From NCBI GenBank assembly GCA_003344405.1, contig NOWV01000006.1:558001-622000 (forward strand): DNA of 64,000 nt, in the 5' to 3' direction. The DNA is from Trichoplax sp. H2. Lineage: Eukaryota > Placozoa > Uniplacotomia > Trichoplacea. The translations under genes and the position numbers were made by a program. Positions 38,912 to 52,700 of this stretch are shown here, in pieces. Numbering within the stretch: the first letter of the stretch is position 1; every line of letters starts with the position of its first letter. Under the pieces are notes generated by a model. It was not told the origin of the DNA, ran no database searches, and saw only the letters and a list, made by a program, of their open reading frames with translations.

Positions 38912-41900
38912 ATGGCAAGTTGGTTTCCATCTATTTTAACAGGCCAAACTCAAGACCGACCTCAAGTTCCTCCTATCCCACCTATAACAGCATTGCAACA
39001 ACAAAGGCAGAAGCAAATTGACTCTTTATTTCAGTATAATTACAAGTAGGTAGCATCTATCGATACAAACTGGATTTTAGCAACAACTCGTCATCCATGT
39101 CAGCAATCCAATGCCAATGACTTGGCAGACAAAAGATACAACCTCGTATAGCTGTATAATTTCTAGTTATAAAATTGTGAATTGATACAGACATAGAAGG
39201 AGCAAAAATGCATAAAATTATCGTATAACATCGATTAGGCCAACTGCTGAAGAATTATTATTGATTTCTCGTCGAGTATCTACAGTCTTGTATTAGCCTG
39301 CAATGTAAATAGTATTACGGTATTTTCCTGTATCATTGATAGAAAGTGCAGGCATGAAAGAACAATATTGGCATAATTATAATCACTTGGCATAAAAATA
39401 GAGTAGCCTAATCAGATTGCTATCTTCAAACTTTCACGATAATACAAACTTCAATAATCAATTCAGCAAAAAATCGACCAGTTAAACTTTGATTTACCAC
39501 TACTACTCTTATACTAAATTCTCGGTCGGAATAGGTATATTTACAGTACGGTATTACGCTAGAGATCCCTAGTTCGACATGACGTCATTCAGCTTGAATC
39601 AGACTTACAGCGAGTTAGAAGCATCGATTCTGCCATTTTTTCCATCGAAGTTAATAGAGCAGGCTTATCTGATTTTCTCTTTCCGTCATTATAGACGTGT
39701 GTATAATGTTCTCTTTATTCCGTCCTAGACGACTTTTCCACTACTGTACAATATAAGGAATGTTGACATGTTCTCCTGTGTACAGCTACCATTCTTATCA
39801 AAATATGAAATATTCTCATTTCAGTCGGCCAACATTTATAATACTTGCAATTTATCGACGGGCTTTCTATTGTTTTATCAAACCATAAAAACCATTTCTG
39901 AGTTGATAAATTAAGCAATTATACTGTCAAATAATGTAGATGTTGGGCGATCTTACATACACTTACATACAAGATAGAAAAACTCAACAGTATCGAGTAA
40001 CAGCTATGTGCGTAAAGTAGATTAAACGTACGTTATGCAGTAGATACGTATAAATGTTATGCTTTTCAAATTAGTATTGATATCCTTTACAGTAAGCCAT
40101 AAGCTGTATTATGATAGGAAATTAACATTTAGTTCATAAAATGAGAATAAAACCCTAAAGTCGTAATGTTTGCACTTATCCATATATAACTCAATGAAAT
40201 CATTCTTAAAAAATTACATACGAGTATTTTAGCGGACTGGACAAGTTGTTCGCACCAACTGTTGTACTCTACATGCTTATATTCAAGCTATAGAATAGGA
40301 TTGTCTTTTTGAACATAATATTAGTTACTATCGAAGATTATTTTATATCGCTATCTAAGTATATAGTAACTAATCAATCGCCATATTTGCTCAGCGTAAC
40401 TGAAACCGTTAAATCACAAGAATTTCGAATCGTTGCCTCATCTACTAACAATGCGACGTATTACCTGAATATGTAAGTACTGGTACTGCTTTGCTGTATG
40501 TAGTAGAATAATGAATCTATTAATTACTTATTGACCTTACCAACTGTAAAATACGGATATGACTTGTATGATTTACATAAATTAGCTAACTTTACCGTAT
40601 GCTGTAAATTGACGGGGAATGTTAACTTCATAGCTTTATTAATTAATTTATACTGTTAGAAAAATAGACGAATTTATATATACGTGTTTTGCTCTGGTCT
40701 TAGAAACCTTCCACCGCAGTTTCCTGATGAAAAACCGATACTTTCTGTTTACCCTTCATGCCGACATCCTTGGATCAATGAACAGGTTTCCATTTCACTA
40801 CGTTTCGATTTCCTAAACTGTATTGAACTCGAAAAAATTAGATATTTATATAGCGTTATGAGGTCTAATAACATTTTATATGCTGCTTTTTATGATATGG
40901 TCATATTGAAACGCATATGTATTACCTATTCTGTATTTTCTTCAGATGATAGTTACTGGATGCCCTGCTATTAATGGGGTTTGTATTAAGAAGACAAATT
41001 TTTGATATTTGATCAGTAAAATATAGGAATTAGATGATAATCATTGTACGCTCACTATGAATATCTACACTTTATCACAGATTCTTACATAAATCTTTCT
41101 GTAACATAATAATCTGTCTTACTTTACAGTTTATGGTTCATTCTTGCCTTGGTTTGGCTGTACAACAGGTTGTTAAAGAATTTCAAGAACGACCTCCGCA
41201 ATTATATCAGCAGACTCATCAAAGTCAAAGGTTGGTCATTCTTCTTGCAATATTTACAGTATCATAATGCCATTCAATAAAATCTTATGTTCAGGCAGAA
41301 CTACAGATATTCACTTCCAATTCAGAAAGTGAATCTCGATGTCAAATGTTATGTATTTAGGACAGGAAATAATAACTAATCCAATAAACTGATTCTAGTT
41401 AATTTGTGATATTTTCATAGAAATTACAATAGTTACCCTTCTCCTCCCTCTATACCTGATAATAATATGAATATGCCTCGCGCTATCAACGTCAATGATG
41501 GAGATGTTCCTTATAATCCGGTACGTCTCTACAGAAACCTCATAAGGGATTACTGCATATTATTTAAAAATTTGCGTTGTGATACGGTCTTTAGGACACT
41601 ATAACTTGTGAAAGAATGTTGTGATATTGAAATAGATTCTGTTTTGCGTAGCCCATGTTGTTTAAAAACAATACATATAACAAGCCAGAGGTGCAAACTA
41701 AATTTCCTAAATTGCGATCCTATAGGTAAATAATATTATTCATATTATGTACTATTTTAAATAACTAGTATTAAATTTACTGTTGTAACGTTTATACGCT
41801 TCCTCAATTTTTCAATAAACTGCTACAAATACTTAGTACTTCTGAATTAAAAGAATTACGAGGCAACCATGAGGCAATAGAGAAGTTTATCCAAAATCTG

Positions 41901-43113
41901 GATGAGGTATTTAATTCTTTATATGCCGGTATCATGTACAGTATGCTGTCAGTCATCGTGAAGTAGGGTATACAGTACCGAAGTATAGAATGAAAGATTC
42001 TGCATTTTATATGTCAACTTTAGTGATCCAATCCGTGTGTTTTGATTACATACGTAGGTACATATGATCAAGGAAGATCGAGAACAAATTTTGAATCGTT
42101 GTGAAGACATTGCTCGTGCGTTTCAATTCCATTGATCATTAATACTACATACATACTTTGCCAACTTTAATCACAGAAATAAAAGACTGCTTTTTAAAAC
42201 TTTAAGGAATGAACCTAGCGAAAGCACCAGAATTGGAAAATCGTAGACAGAGCCTTCTTGAATTGGTATGCATAGCAAGAAAATCTATCCTCTCTATGTT
42301 ATAAATTAAATTATATTTTTAAATATATTACTTATAGTACATTACCAGAGAAGAATATCAAAAAGGTCTTGATAAGGCTTTCGAAATCCAAAGAGAACAT
42401 TTACGGGTTCGTTGCTTGTCTATTTACTTGATCTTTACGTTTTCTGTTTATGTTTTTGATTATAGAAGCATTTATTTTCGTATGCATAGTAGCTATTTAT
42501 AAGACGATCTTTAAAAATTTTTTCTTATTTTGCTAGGATTATTCTGTCGATGCTATTTATACTAATTTACGAGTTGCAACAGCCGACGCTGATGAAAAGT
42601 CGGAGGTACTGAATACTTCTTGCTGAGTTATGGATTAATCTTTTACTTTTTAAGTAGCAACTATGATTTTGATATCGTTTTGTGGTAACAAAATTAGCGA
42701 GTAAGAGCCGATAATTGAATATATCAACGTTTACCTTGTATTATTTTTCGTTACATTTTAACATTACTTTAAAACTGTCAACTAGGATCTTGCAGAAAAG
42801 TTCCTTGATAGTAAGTCATTACTTATATTTCATAATATATTATGCATAAACGAGCGTATTATTGAAGTCCACCTTGTTATCGTATCTTCAGGAAAGGTTA
42901 GCACAGACGCATTCCTGCAGCATTTTATGGATTTAAGAAAGGTATAAAACTGCCCGAAATTTTAATTTTACTCTTGACTCTTTCTTTATAGTAGTGAAAT
43001 ATATGAATAGCGATGAGTGACTGGTGTCTATTTATCAATTCTCTTCTTTTAACTAGACAAGTCATTCGAGACGTGTAAAATTGGAAAAAATTAAGCAAGA
43101 ACACGGCTTATAA
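38912..43113 (+). CDS. VPS37A: VPS37A-type ESCRT-I subunit
   Basis: ESCRT-I component with an N-terminal UEV-like domain and a C-terminal Mod(r) coiled-coil domain; it works in endosomal sorting and cytokinesis. Exon 1 (38912-39045) starts MASWFPSILTGQ and contains TALQQQRQKQIDSLFQYNY. UEV exons: one ending at 40472 (VTETVKSQEFRIVAS), 40704-40785 (NLPPQFPDEKPILSVYPSCR), 40946-40978 (MIVTGCPAING), 41130-41230 (FMVHSCLGLAVQQVVKEFQE). Linker: 41421-41520 and 41652-41725. Mod(r): 41837-41906 (STSELKELRGNHEAIEKF), 42058-42115, 42207-42265, 42338-42406, 42537-42605, 42786-42810, 42892-42941 and 43057-43113 (stop at 43111). Phases agree from 40472 onward. The join between exon 1 (phase 2) and the exon ending at 40472 is unresolved, so at least one exon between 39046 and about 40360 is probably missed. 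Confidence 0.9.
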
Positions 43114-43996
43114 CGAATTAGTTATTCCCCACTTTCTGTGCAAATTCTTGGATCGTATACAAATTTAGGAACTCACTAAACCATGGCGTTATGCTTTTAT
43201 CTGATGTCATAGATTTGTTGAATTGTAAAAATGATATCATATGTCCAAATTTGGCATTCTTACCTTAATTATTGTTAATATCAAATGGGATCGTGATGAT
43301 AACTTGTACAGTTTAAATTATTTTAACAACCCTTATTCAAATTTAGTATGACTGTAACAAAATCTTGGGAAGCTGTTAGATTACAGTATCTCTTATGAGC
43401 AGAAATATCACTAAAACTATAAACTACTAAATACTGTACTTAAATGAATGAAACTTTGGAATATGTTTATAAAGAATATTATTTAAAATAAATTTGTTTG
43501 TTAATCGTGCATTTTAAAAAGTATCCATGATTCATACGTTTATGTTGTATAAGAATCTTAAAATTTTAGCAATAAAACTTTCGTACTCTTGCTTGGGTGT
43601 GTATATATTCCTTAATCCAAGATCCATCGTACAATGTTCTAGCTATATGAGAACTACCTTATGTTGCAACATGCATGGTCATTGGTTATGAATTGTTTCT
43701 GTAGCGATTGTAATCAACGGTTTCCGTATTCGCGTTAAATATTATACACTAGGCAAGTACAAAATAAATTAAAATGAATCTTGAAATGGAAATCCATTTA
43801 GGCAAGTAAAACTGCAAAACAAATTCAACATGAACATATTTTTCTTACTTAAGTAATCCGTTTTATAATGCGAAATCACTACGACTACCAAGTGCTATTA
43901 TACATGTATACGCATATTAAATTTATAAGCCAAAATTTTAGTTGCTTGACAAGCAACAGTATTGAATCACGTGTACCACGCATGAAATAAGTCAAG
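43114..43996. other. convergent 3' spacer VPS37A / MITD1
   Basis: About 880 bases between two convergent stop codons; it must hold both 3' UTRs. No ORF of interest. A short direct similarity (AGGCAAGTA-AAA, about 43752 and 43800) is present. Confidence 0.6.
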
Positions 43997-46900
43997 TTAA
44001 AACGCAGCTTTTAGGCCAAAACGTCCCTAAAGTGACCTCAATACACAATACGCATACGTTCAATTTAACTATGGATGTAACAGAATGACCTTTACAATTT
44101 ATCGCATCACTTTAGCTAGCATCTCGTATGTAAGTAACTGATGTTTCCTTGCAAACCCTGTAATTGAAGTCGAAGTAACCAATCGCAAATTGACTCTATA
44201 CCGTTTAAAAATAATAAGCATTGAGTTTCAAAATGAGGTCTCTATATTTTGTATATTAGTATAAATCCAGGTTTTGCACCACACACACTTAGCATAGAAT
44301 TGCTATAAAATACAATTGCAATATACGTATTTGCAAGTACAGTAGCAGAATCTTCTAGCTTACCTTAAACGGTTTAAAGTAATCTAATCCACGATCGATT
44401 ATTACTTTCCAACCGTTGTTAAATCTAAAGAGTGTAATTAATATCGACTACTTAGATCTTGATAAAATGTCTCATTTAAGTTTATAATTACAACTGTAAC
44501 TACAATTAGAAAGGTTGTCTGATAATGAATCAATCTACAGCTAGAATTAATAACAAATGATAACCATCAACACTGCTGAGAGTACGGATCGCCTAGAAAA
44601 GCTTACCTTATTTCCCTATTGTGTAAAGTGTCCGAAAAAGAATACATAAATGTTACGTTATGGCTCTGTAGGCTCATCCGTAATTCTTCCAGGTGTGTAC
44701 ATTGTGTATGTCTTTTGTCCTTCTACAAATGAATTCATGTATATGATCAAATTTAATACAGCCAAAGATAGCAGATAGTTTAGAATTTTTGATGTTAATA
44801 CCCGGTATATTATACCGTAGTTATACCCTAATACAGCAATCATGTAACCAATCGTATAATCCAAAATTTTATGTTATAATCAAGAATTATACGCGTATAA
44901 TCAATCGGTAACGTTAATTAATCAAGTATCAGTTATAACTAAATACATCGACAATTTTTTCATGAGAAACGTTAAAAGCATGCCATAGCAATAAAGATTG
45001 TAATATATTTACTAGAAATAGTTATGAAAGCTTCAGCTAAAGAAAACAACGACTAACCTCTAACTCTTGACCGGTTAGTAAAGTAATATTTTTGACTTTT
45101 GTCTTCCTTAATAACAGCTCAGAAATTCGTACTAGATTTCTCACCTAGGTAAATTGCACATGTTTGGATATGAGGTACTAAGCGTTATTAATATGATAAA
45201 CAGTTTAGAGGATATTACTGTAAACAATTTCAGCGTAGCCATTACTAAGAATTTTTTTCAATATTGAAATCAAAAAATATGAACTTTCACAGCTACTATT
45301 AATACTTAACAGTAATTCAACAAGAACGTAACGGAACATAGATATTACCATTGCCAAGGAGTAAACAATATACAGCATTTTCCATAACTATCTGCCTGTC
45401 TGCCTCGCATACTTAATACAGTAATATCGAAGCACTTTTTGTGTTTTTGATAAATCAAATGGTAAAATTATTATTTGTATAGTAAAGATCTTTAATGAGC
45501 ATTTGCTTGCCTGTGGAAATAACGATAGAAGTGTCTTATTTTTGCTTTGATAATATACATTCAATCATTACCTAGTAGAAATTTCCTACTACTGCGATAT
45601 TACAATATATCACTTGTTTGTGATCTGCAGTACCAAAATTATAATTACCTCTAGAAGCCCTTACAGACTTTCTAACAAACTCTAATTATCTAATTTTAAT
45701 CATAAGCACAGAGTTTAAAAGTCACATTATAAGAATTATAGTAACGACATTTCTTACAAATGATAAGCTGATTGATATTATAAAATCTAGTTCCCTCCAT
45801 TAAGGTGGTGCATGTTTAAATAAATCGAATACTGTACTACGTAATCCGTCAGAAAACCCAAAATGTTGCAATAAATATGATACGAACCCTATTCATATCG
45901 GAAAATTGTGATATAATAAACTATCTGTATTTACTTATGCAGGCTTAAAATTTAGCTACGTATATTATTACAAACAATAACGTTTACAGGACTAATCTAT
46001 AGTAGATGGAAATCCGAAAAATTTTTTAACCTGATAAGAGTTTCTAATATAGGGGTCATCGATTTCCACCGATGTTACGCTGTCATCAAGGCACCTGTCG
46101 AAGATAGTGTCGTAGTCATAACCTGTTGATCCATCAGAGATTTTTTCCTGTGTCACTTGGCTTGAGTGTTTGTTTTTAGCTAATAGTTATAAATTCACAA
46201 ACTAGAAATTAGTGCAACTTTTGGAAAATAAAGTGAAATAGTACTAAAATATAATCATAAAAATTATTAATCCGTAAAGCTTTATTGATTATATTATTAG
46301 AGTTAGCATGAGTCAGTTGGCTACTAATAAAGACTGCACCATATTCTACTATCATTATAATGTAATGTATTTCATACCAATATAGTGAGGTACAAGGATA
46401 TTCTAAATAACACAGATGAATAGTAATATTTCGTTTCTACTTTGCCAAGAAATTGCTTATTAAATCTTATTTCTGACTATCTGTACGAAAACTATCGTTA
46501 TAGTTGATAATGTAAATCGACAAGGTACAGTTTATTAGTGGAGATATTCAAAAACCCTAACCTACTATTACGATTACTCAATTAACTATAATAAAAATAT
46601 TACCATAGTAATTAGAAGTATAGGTTATATACGTATTAAGTACTATCGAATTTTTCTATATTAGCAATTTGTGTACCTTTCTTCTGAGCGATAATTGATT
46701 TGACTTTCTCAGCACTATTCAAACACTTCTTCACCTTATCTCTAATGAATAGCTTTTGATGCTCATCTTTGGTATCTAAAAAGATTTTAGCATTATAAGA
46801 AAATTAGCATTGCTGATTGTTTTATGTAGCGGGATTTATACTAGCTCTGATAACCATAACTAATGCTGTAGATTACTTTTGCCATTGCAGAACTTTTAAT

Positions 46901-47782
46901 CTTGTGATATGAAGGTTTAGTATATCATGTTTAAAATTATTTTTTTCCTTTAAAGTATGCCTCAAATTTGCACAAAGTTTCTTGCATTCATTTTGAATTA
47001 TAGTATAACACGTAGATAATTTGACGGCAGCTACAACAGCAAGGTTAAAGTATCCAATTTTCTTTCAAATTAAATTAGCTCAATAACATTGTAACTGTTG
47101 AGACTTGGTAAAAATGTGTAGAGTTACTCCTGCCTACAGGCCCTCTACCATATTTTTCCATATTGTTTAAGGTCAGCTATCTCTTCACGATATAAAACTG
47201 TAATAAAAACTTACGACATGAAAATTATGAGCAAAGACAATTTAATAATTAATATTTATTCGTGTTATTCAAGCCCAGTTTAGTGATCCATTTGAAGTAA
47301 TGTTCGGTTAGATGGCCCAAAACCATGATGTCATCAGGTCCTATTCCTTTAGTACTGTATTCCCTGGTCCAACAGTAAACACTATGTACCAATTTTTGTC
47401 ACTTTGTTATTATTCATGTTGCCTAACATTATCTATTCTGAACGAAACATATATAACGATAACAAGCCATTGGAGAAAAAATAACGACGCCATAGTTTGT
47501 ATGTTGACTTCAACATCGCTCATAATTTTCATGTCCTAACGTTAACGTTAACATTAGAATTCTATGTCGTAAATGGCTAGCCGATCTTTAACAGTAGGGA
47601 ATTATTACACTTCAAACATAGTGGCATCCTCTAAGCAGCTATTCTTTCAAACCTTCCAAAATTTTCATCATTAACTCTATTCCATTCATATAATGCTGTA
47701 ATGATGCCTCATAATCTTCCGATCGTTCACATTCCTCTGCCAACTGGCAGGTTCTTGAAGCTGTATTCATTTTATTAGTCAT
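43997..47782 (-). CDS. MITD1: MIT domain-containing protein 1, 223 aa, 7 exons
   Basis: ESCRT-III-associated protein; the family pairs an N-terminal MIT domain with a C-terminal phospholipase-D-like domain and acts at the midbody in abscission. Exons: 47653-47782, 46677-46775, 46031-46179, 45058-45144, 44607-44722, 44364-44424, 43997-44026; all phases agree and the sum is 672 bases. The MIT domain is residues about 4-76 (LAEECERSEDYEASLQHY, GIELMMKILE, then KLFIRDKVKKCLNSAEKVK). The C-terminal domain has YDYDTIFDRCL, VEIDDPYIRNSYQ, VKNITLLTG, SFSDTLHNREIR and NNGWKVIIDRGLDYFKPF. The last exon encodes only GRFGLKAAF, so the protein stops about 25 residues earlier than human MITD1 (249 aa). Either the tail is truly shorter or the real last exon lies elsewhere. 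It is convergent with VPS37A. Confidence 0.92.
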
Positions 47783-49759
47783 TTTGCACTCAAAACAGTT
47801 ACGTCCTATGCTGTTAATACTTCATTGTCGATAATGATCAATCCAAGCTTATACTGAGATTGAAAAGTTGGATGAGATCAAATTTACTGCAGTGACCGTA
47901 ATATGATAAGCAATTTAAGCGGATGAGGAAGGGCTGCCGCCGGTATTTCCCATTTGCTGCAAGTTATAGTCGTTCTGCGTAGAGGATGATGGAAAATTTC
48001 ATAGTAACGGATAATTATAGACTGTAGCAATACTGTATGGGCGGTGCCCTTTACTACTCGTACGTGCTATACGTAGTGTCGTACACAGTGACTATAGACT
48101 AGCCCCACAAGTTGGCCGACATTTGATTAAATATTTAAATTATACTAATTTATGCCTTTATTGATTGATATTATTATTGATGGGCTAGTTTGAATAATTT
48201 AAAAAATAATGAATTACATAATCGGTCAGTTTACACCATTTTACAGTATATAGTAGTATACTACAGTTGTTTATCAACATGCCAACTCGGAATGATTCTA
48301 TATAAAACCTCACAACAGAAGATGCGATTTTGTTCGTTAACCAGACAGACTTTAAATTTCAAAGTAATTGCTATACATAACAGACTTATAAACGTTAAGG
48401 AATTACGGCAGATAAACGGCATAGTTGCATAAAATATGTATCATATACAGTATATATAATATATACGCGTGTACTGTATACTGTATAGGCGTATATCACC
48501 TGTGGGAAGGCAACTCACAATAAAAAGCGGGCTGTGCGCTTTCGGGATACTTTGAAGTGTCTAACTTTGTCTAGTGTGATTGAACTAGTGTCGCGAGCAA
48601 AAATGTAACGGTAATGCTCTAATATGCAATGAGAAAACAATCTTACTACGATAAAACTTTTCTATAAATCCTTATGACTGTTACTAAAATCAACATCCAG
48701 TTGTCGACAATTTACGATATACTGTAGTTGGACGTTTTTACTTTAAAAGTATGGGTATATAGAATTACTATACATTAAGAACTAAAGTTTTAAAATGTAG
48801 CTACTATGTATAGCATTAATTGGCCAATTTATTGTAAATACATACAGAAGTGAATCGAAATTTTGCGATTTAAAAATTAGCTACTTTAGGCCAAATAACA
48901 TATTCGTATTACCTGTAAGTGTTTGCAGACTTTTAGCTTTCCGAATATTAATAACAACTATCAATTTACAGATTTACCTTATGAATATATATTGCATGTA
49001 CTAAGAATGTACGATAGAATACGCGCATAAGTAAGCGTTCTCGTGATGTCGTTAGAACATTTTAAAGGAGCCTAGATCGTAGATGTCGTATATTTATTAC
49101 TCCAGCATAAACTACTATTGATATTTTTTTTGTTACACGCTAGTGGAGAATATTGGTTGTGAGAATCCAATTTGATCATCGGTAACCGTCACGTAAAGCT
49201 TAAGACGTTAGCAATAATCATGCCCGATAACGAGTTGATAATAAATATATCGTACATCGCTACCACAGAAACTATCTTTGTAGCGATATAAGATAAATAT
49301 TATTGGATAGCGTTACTTCCAAGATTTTTTAAACATTAATTTCCAAGGTATAACAAATAAAATCTAGTGATTTATTGTATCATATCAAAATGATAATGTT
49401 AATATATTGGTTGTCTTAGAATCAGTACTATAGGTGTGCCTAAAAGATAAGGTGGCTGACATACAGATAATGCGAATAACTTTAATCGAAAATGCGGATT
49501 AAGATGTGATCAATAATTTTCAATTTATTTTACAAGCAACTATTTTTGATAACAGATGGGAGTCAAGTAAAGATCTCTTACAAAACGTATTTATAAACTA
49601 CAGATAACACCTATACAGTCCTTCATTTGTAAATATGTAGTCATCTTGTATTGTCGATATACTGCCTTAGATACGAGTTGTAGAACAATCGCAAAAAATT
49701 TCAATTTTATTAAAATATTAATACATTAAAATTATCCAAAACTAGAATTTATAATCCAA
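47783..49759. other. intergenic region MITD1 / VWA3B-like
   Basis: About 2 kb containing the MITD1 promoter and the 3' UTR of the VWA3B-like gene. ORFs here are short and unsupported. A palindromic TATA/CTGTATACTG patch lies at about 48438-48500. Confidence 0.5.
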
Positions 49760-52700
49760 TTAAAACATATAGGTATTGAAACCATCACCGCGGCTACTTA
49801 TCGCTCTTTCTGATGTGCGAAAACTTTGCCTAGCAAAATAGGTATACTTTTTATCATCGCTTGAATCAGAAGAACTACCCGATTCTACAATTTCATTTGC
49901 TTGTTTATCTTCGAAACGAGTACTTTTTTTCTCGCTATGTTTTTGCTTATTAGATACGCTCTTAAAATGTACAGCTGCTTCTTCGTAGTAATTACTAGAT
50001 AATGGAAAGCATTTATCTTCTTCAACATCGTCTCTTCTACAAAGTTCGAGTAAGTTTAAATATTGTTAAAAGATTAATTAGTAAATTGACCATAAAAAAT
50101 TGAAAAATAATTTTGCTTCTGGGTAAAGGTAATACAAAGTACATTTATTTAATGTTTTAAGATTTAGTTGCTTAGCATATGCAATATTTATGCCATTAAA
50201 GCAATAAGTTCCCCAAATCGAGTTTTTCAATATACTTACATTTCATCATTGCAAAAGGCAACAACTAAAACTTTTCCAATACGTTTCACTACTTGTCCGG
50301 GTAAATACATGATCTCCACTGTAATGTCAATATGGATACGTTAATAATAATAATTTTTATTTTTCTTAGGAAATTAAGACATTAATATAATAATTTAATT
50401 TAATTTTAATCTCTGTAGTCTAATATAAAAAAGTGTCATATACTTCAATTTACCTGGATCGACGATTGCCAAAACATAATCACCTACATTCAACTTGCAT
50501 TTCTTAGAAAGTTCGCCAAATATTGCATGTGCACTCTGTAAAGGAATTGATTCGTTCAGAGTTGTATACTAGTAGTAGTCTTTAGTTAGCTATTACAATT
50601 AGCATGCTACTTCTCTATATTATCTATAACGAAAACATCAGACAGGATAAATAATTTTATTTTACCTGGACAGAAAATCCTTCTTCTGCCCATTGTATTA
50701 AATATTGTCGACCTAAGCCTGCTTTGGCGTGAACCCTCCCTAAATAACGCAATTTTTACAAAATTAAAACAAATGCTAGTTCAAATCACCTACCTTCTCG
50801 TCAGTAGATAAAAGGTGAGAAAATGCTAACCTAGGTGGTAGTAGCCATCTTTATCATTCCTTGCAACTACCGGTCGATTGATCCACTGATCTTCTTTTTC
50901 TTGAATATAGGCAACATCCCTTTCGAAGACACCATTACTAATATAATAGACTTCTTCACGAGGTAAATGAGCCTACAGAATCGTGCAATGTAAGTAAAGA
51001 ATCAATGCTTGTATATCTACTCGTATAATTCGATAGGCTTTGTCAGATATTTCTTTAGGAAGAATACTGTATTTCAAGGCATCCCAAAGAATCACGATCA
51101 ATATACTGTACATGTGATCTTGATATTATTAATAGTCTATGCTTACAAATGTTTATCCAACTTTTAGCATAAAGATATATAATCAAGATAGTTTAGTAAA
51201 ATAATTACCTCTTTCAAGTCATAGAATCGAACGTGTACTGAGTAGTCAACGGCAACTGCGAGAATAACACCTAAATATAAAAGGATACAACCCTTAATTT
51301 GATCATAAATCCTATAGGACTCTGATAAGGCTCTCAACTTACCTGGAGCATAACTACTATTGTAGCTTGGATGTAAACCAATGATAGCATCTCCTGTCTG
51401 TCAGCAAGAGTCATACAGTATTTACACATACAAGTGCATTCATATATACATTCATATATAGACGTTGGCAGTATAGAATTCTAATTTTGCAAATATCAAC
51501 ACTTCGATACCTTTAGTTGTCTTTCATCATCATCATCATCTGATATAATGTCTATTCTACTTATAACTTCAGTATCACCAAATTCGTCTTGTACAACGTA
51601 GTGACCATTTTCTAAGTATTGCAGTATGGTACCTAATAAAAGTATTAACAATACTTTAAATTCCGGTAAAGAGATAAATTCATATAATTGGAATAAAAAA
51701 ATGAATTAAGTTTAGCTATTGCTAAAAATGCATAATGTTGCTTTATATAAATACTGGATGTCTTATTATATCATGATCCAGTGAGTTTTTCATGATAGTG
51801 TTAGAATTACCATAACACCCTACATATACACTGTATATTATACAGATATAGTAAAATAAATGACAATAAGTGCAATTTTGTAGTCCCTAACTACTTATAA
51901 TTTGCCTTCACCATATTGTATCGATAAAGTGTCACAAACAATATATTATGATATAACTTAACAATAGTAAGATTTCTTATGTTAACATGAGGCATAAAAC
52001 TGCTTTAGATACTGAATAATGGGTTTCTTTCTAGATTCACACAATCTCCTTTACTTCTCGTAGGCAATGATAATATCGCAGCAACAACAAACTTGTAACA
52101 TTGGAATAAAAATGTATGGTAAATATGAATTAAGCATTTGCACACTTACGTACACAAATACTTATTGATGACAGAAAATTCGTATTTTAGCTAAAATTAT
52201 TTGCAAAATACTCCAGCAGATATACTACGATAATAGCAAAGTTGAGCAGAGTGCTAACATTTTCTAAATTATCGCACATAGAGAGTTAAGCACTATTACC
52301 TCTATAATACCATCCTTCTTCCGACCATCTTGAAAGAACTTCCTCTCCTGACTTTAGTATCGATTTACCGAACGGTTTCATGACTTCGGTTGGTGGTTTA
52401 CGAGCTAAAACAACATTTATTTTATATAGTATGATAGTTTTAATACAAATAGATATTATTTTCAGCTAATAGAAACAATCTTACATAAAAGGAAACCACG
52501 GCCATTTTCATGTACAATAAGTGCAGGCTCTTCATGATCCATTATAACAATGTCGGCATCTTTAAATGAGGTTTCTTCTAAGGTATTGCCTGGTTCATCA
52601 ACATCCTGACCGTCTACCTTTAGTGATTGTCCACTGCCATGTCTAGGGGCTCCTATCCACCCTTTCAAACTTTCGTTATCAGAATGTGCGGATTCAATAG

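Noticed and set aside
44658-44864. 68-codon minus-strand ORF (EGQKTYTMYTPG)
   Set aside because: It is the wrong frame over MITD1 exon 44607-44722; the correct frame reads THLEELRMSLQSHNV.
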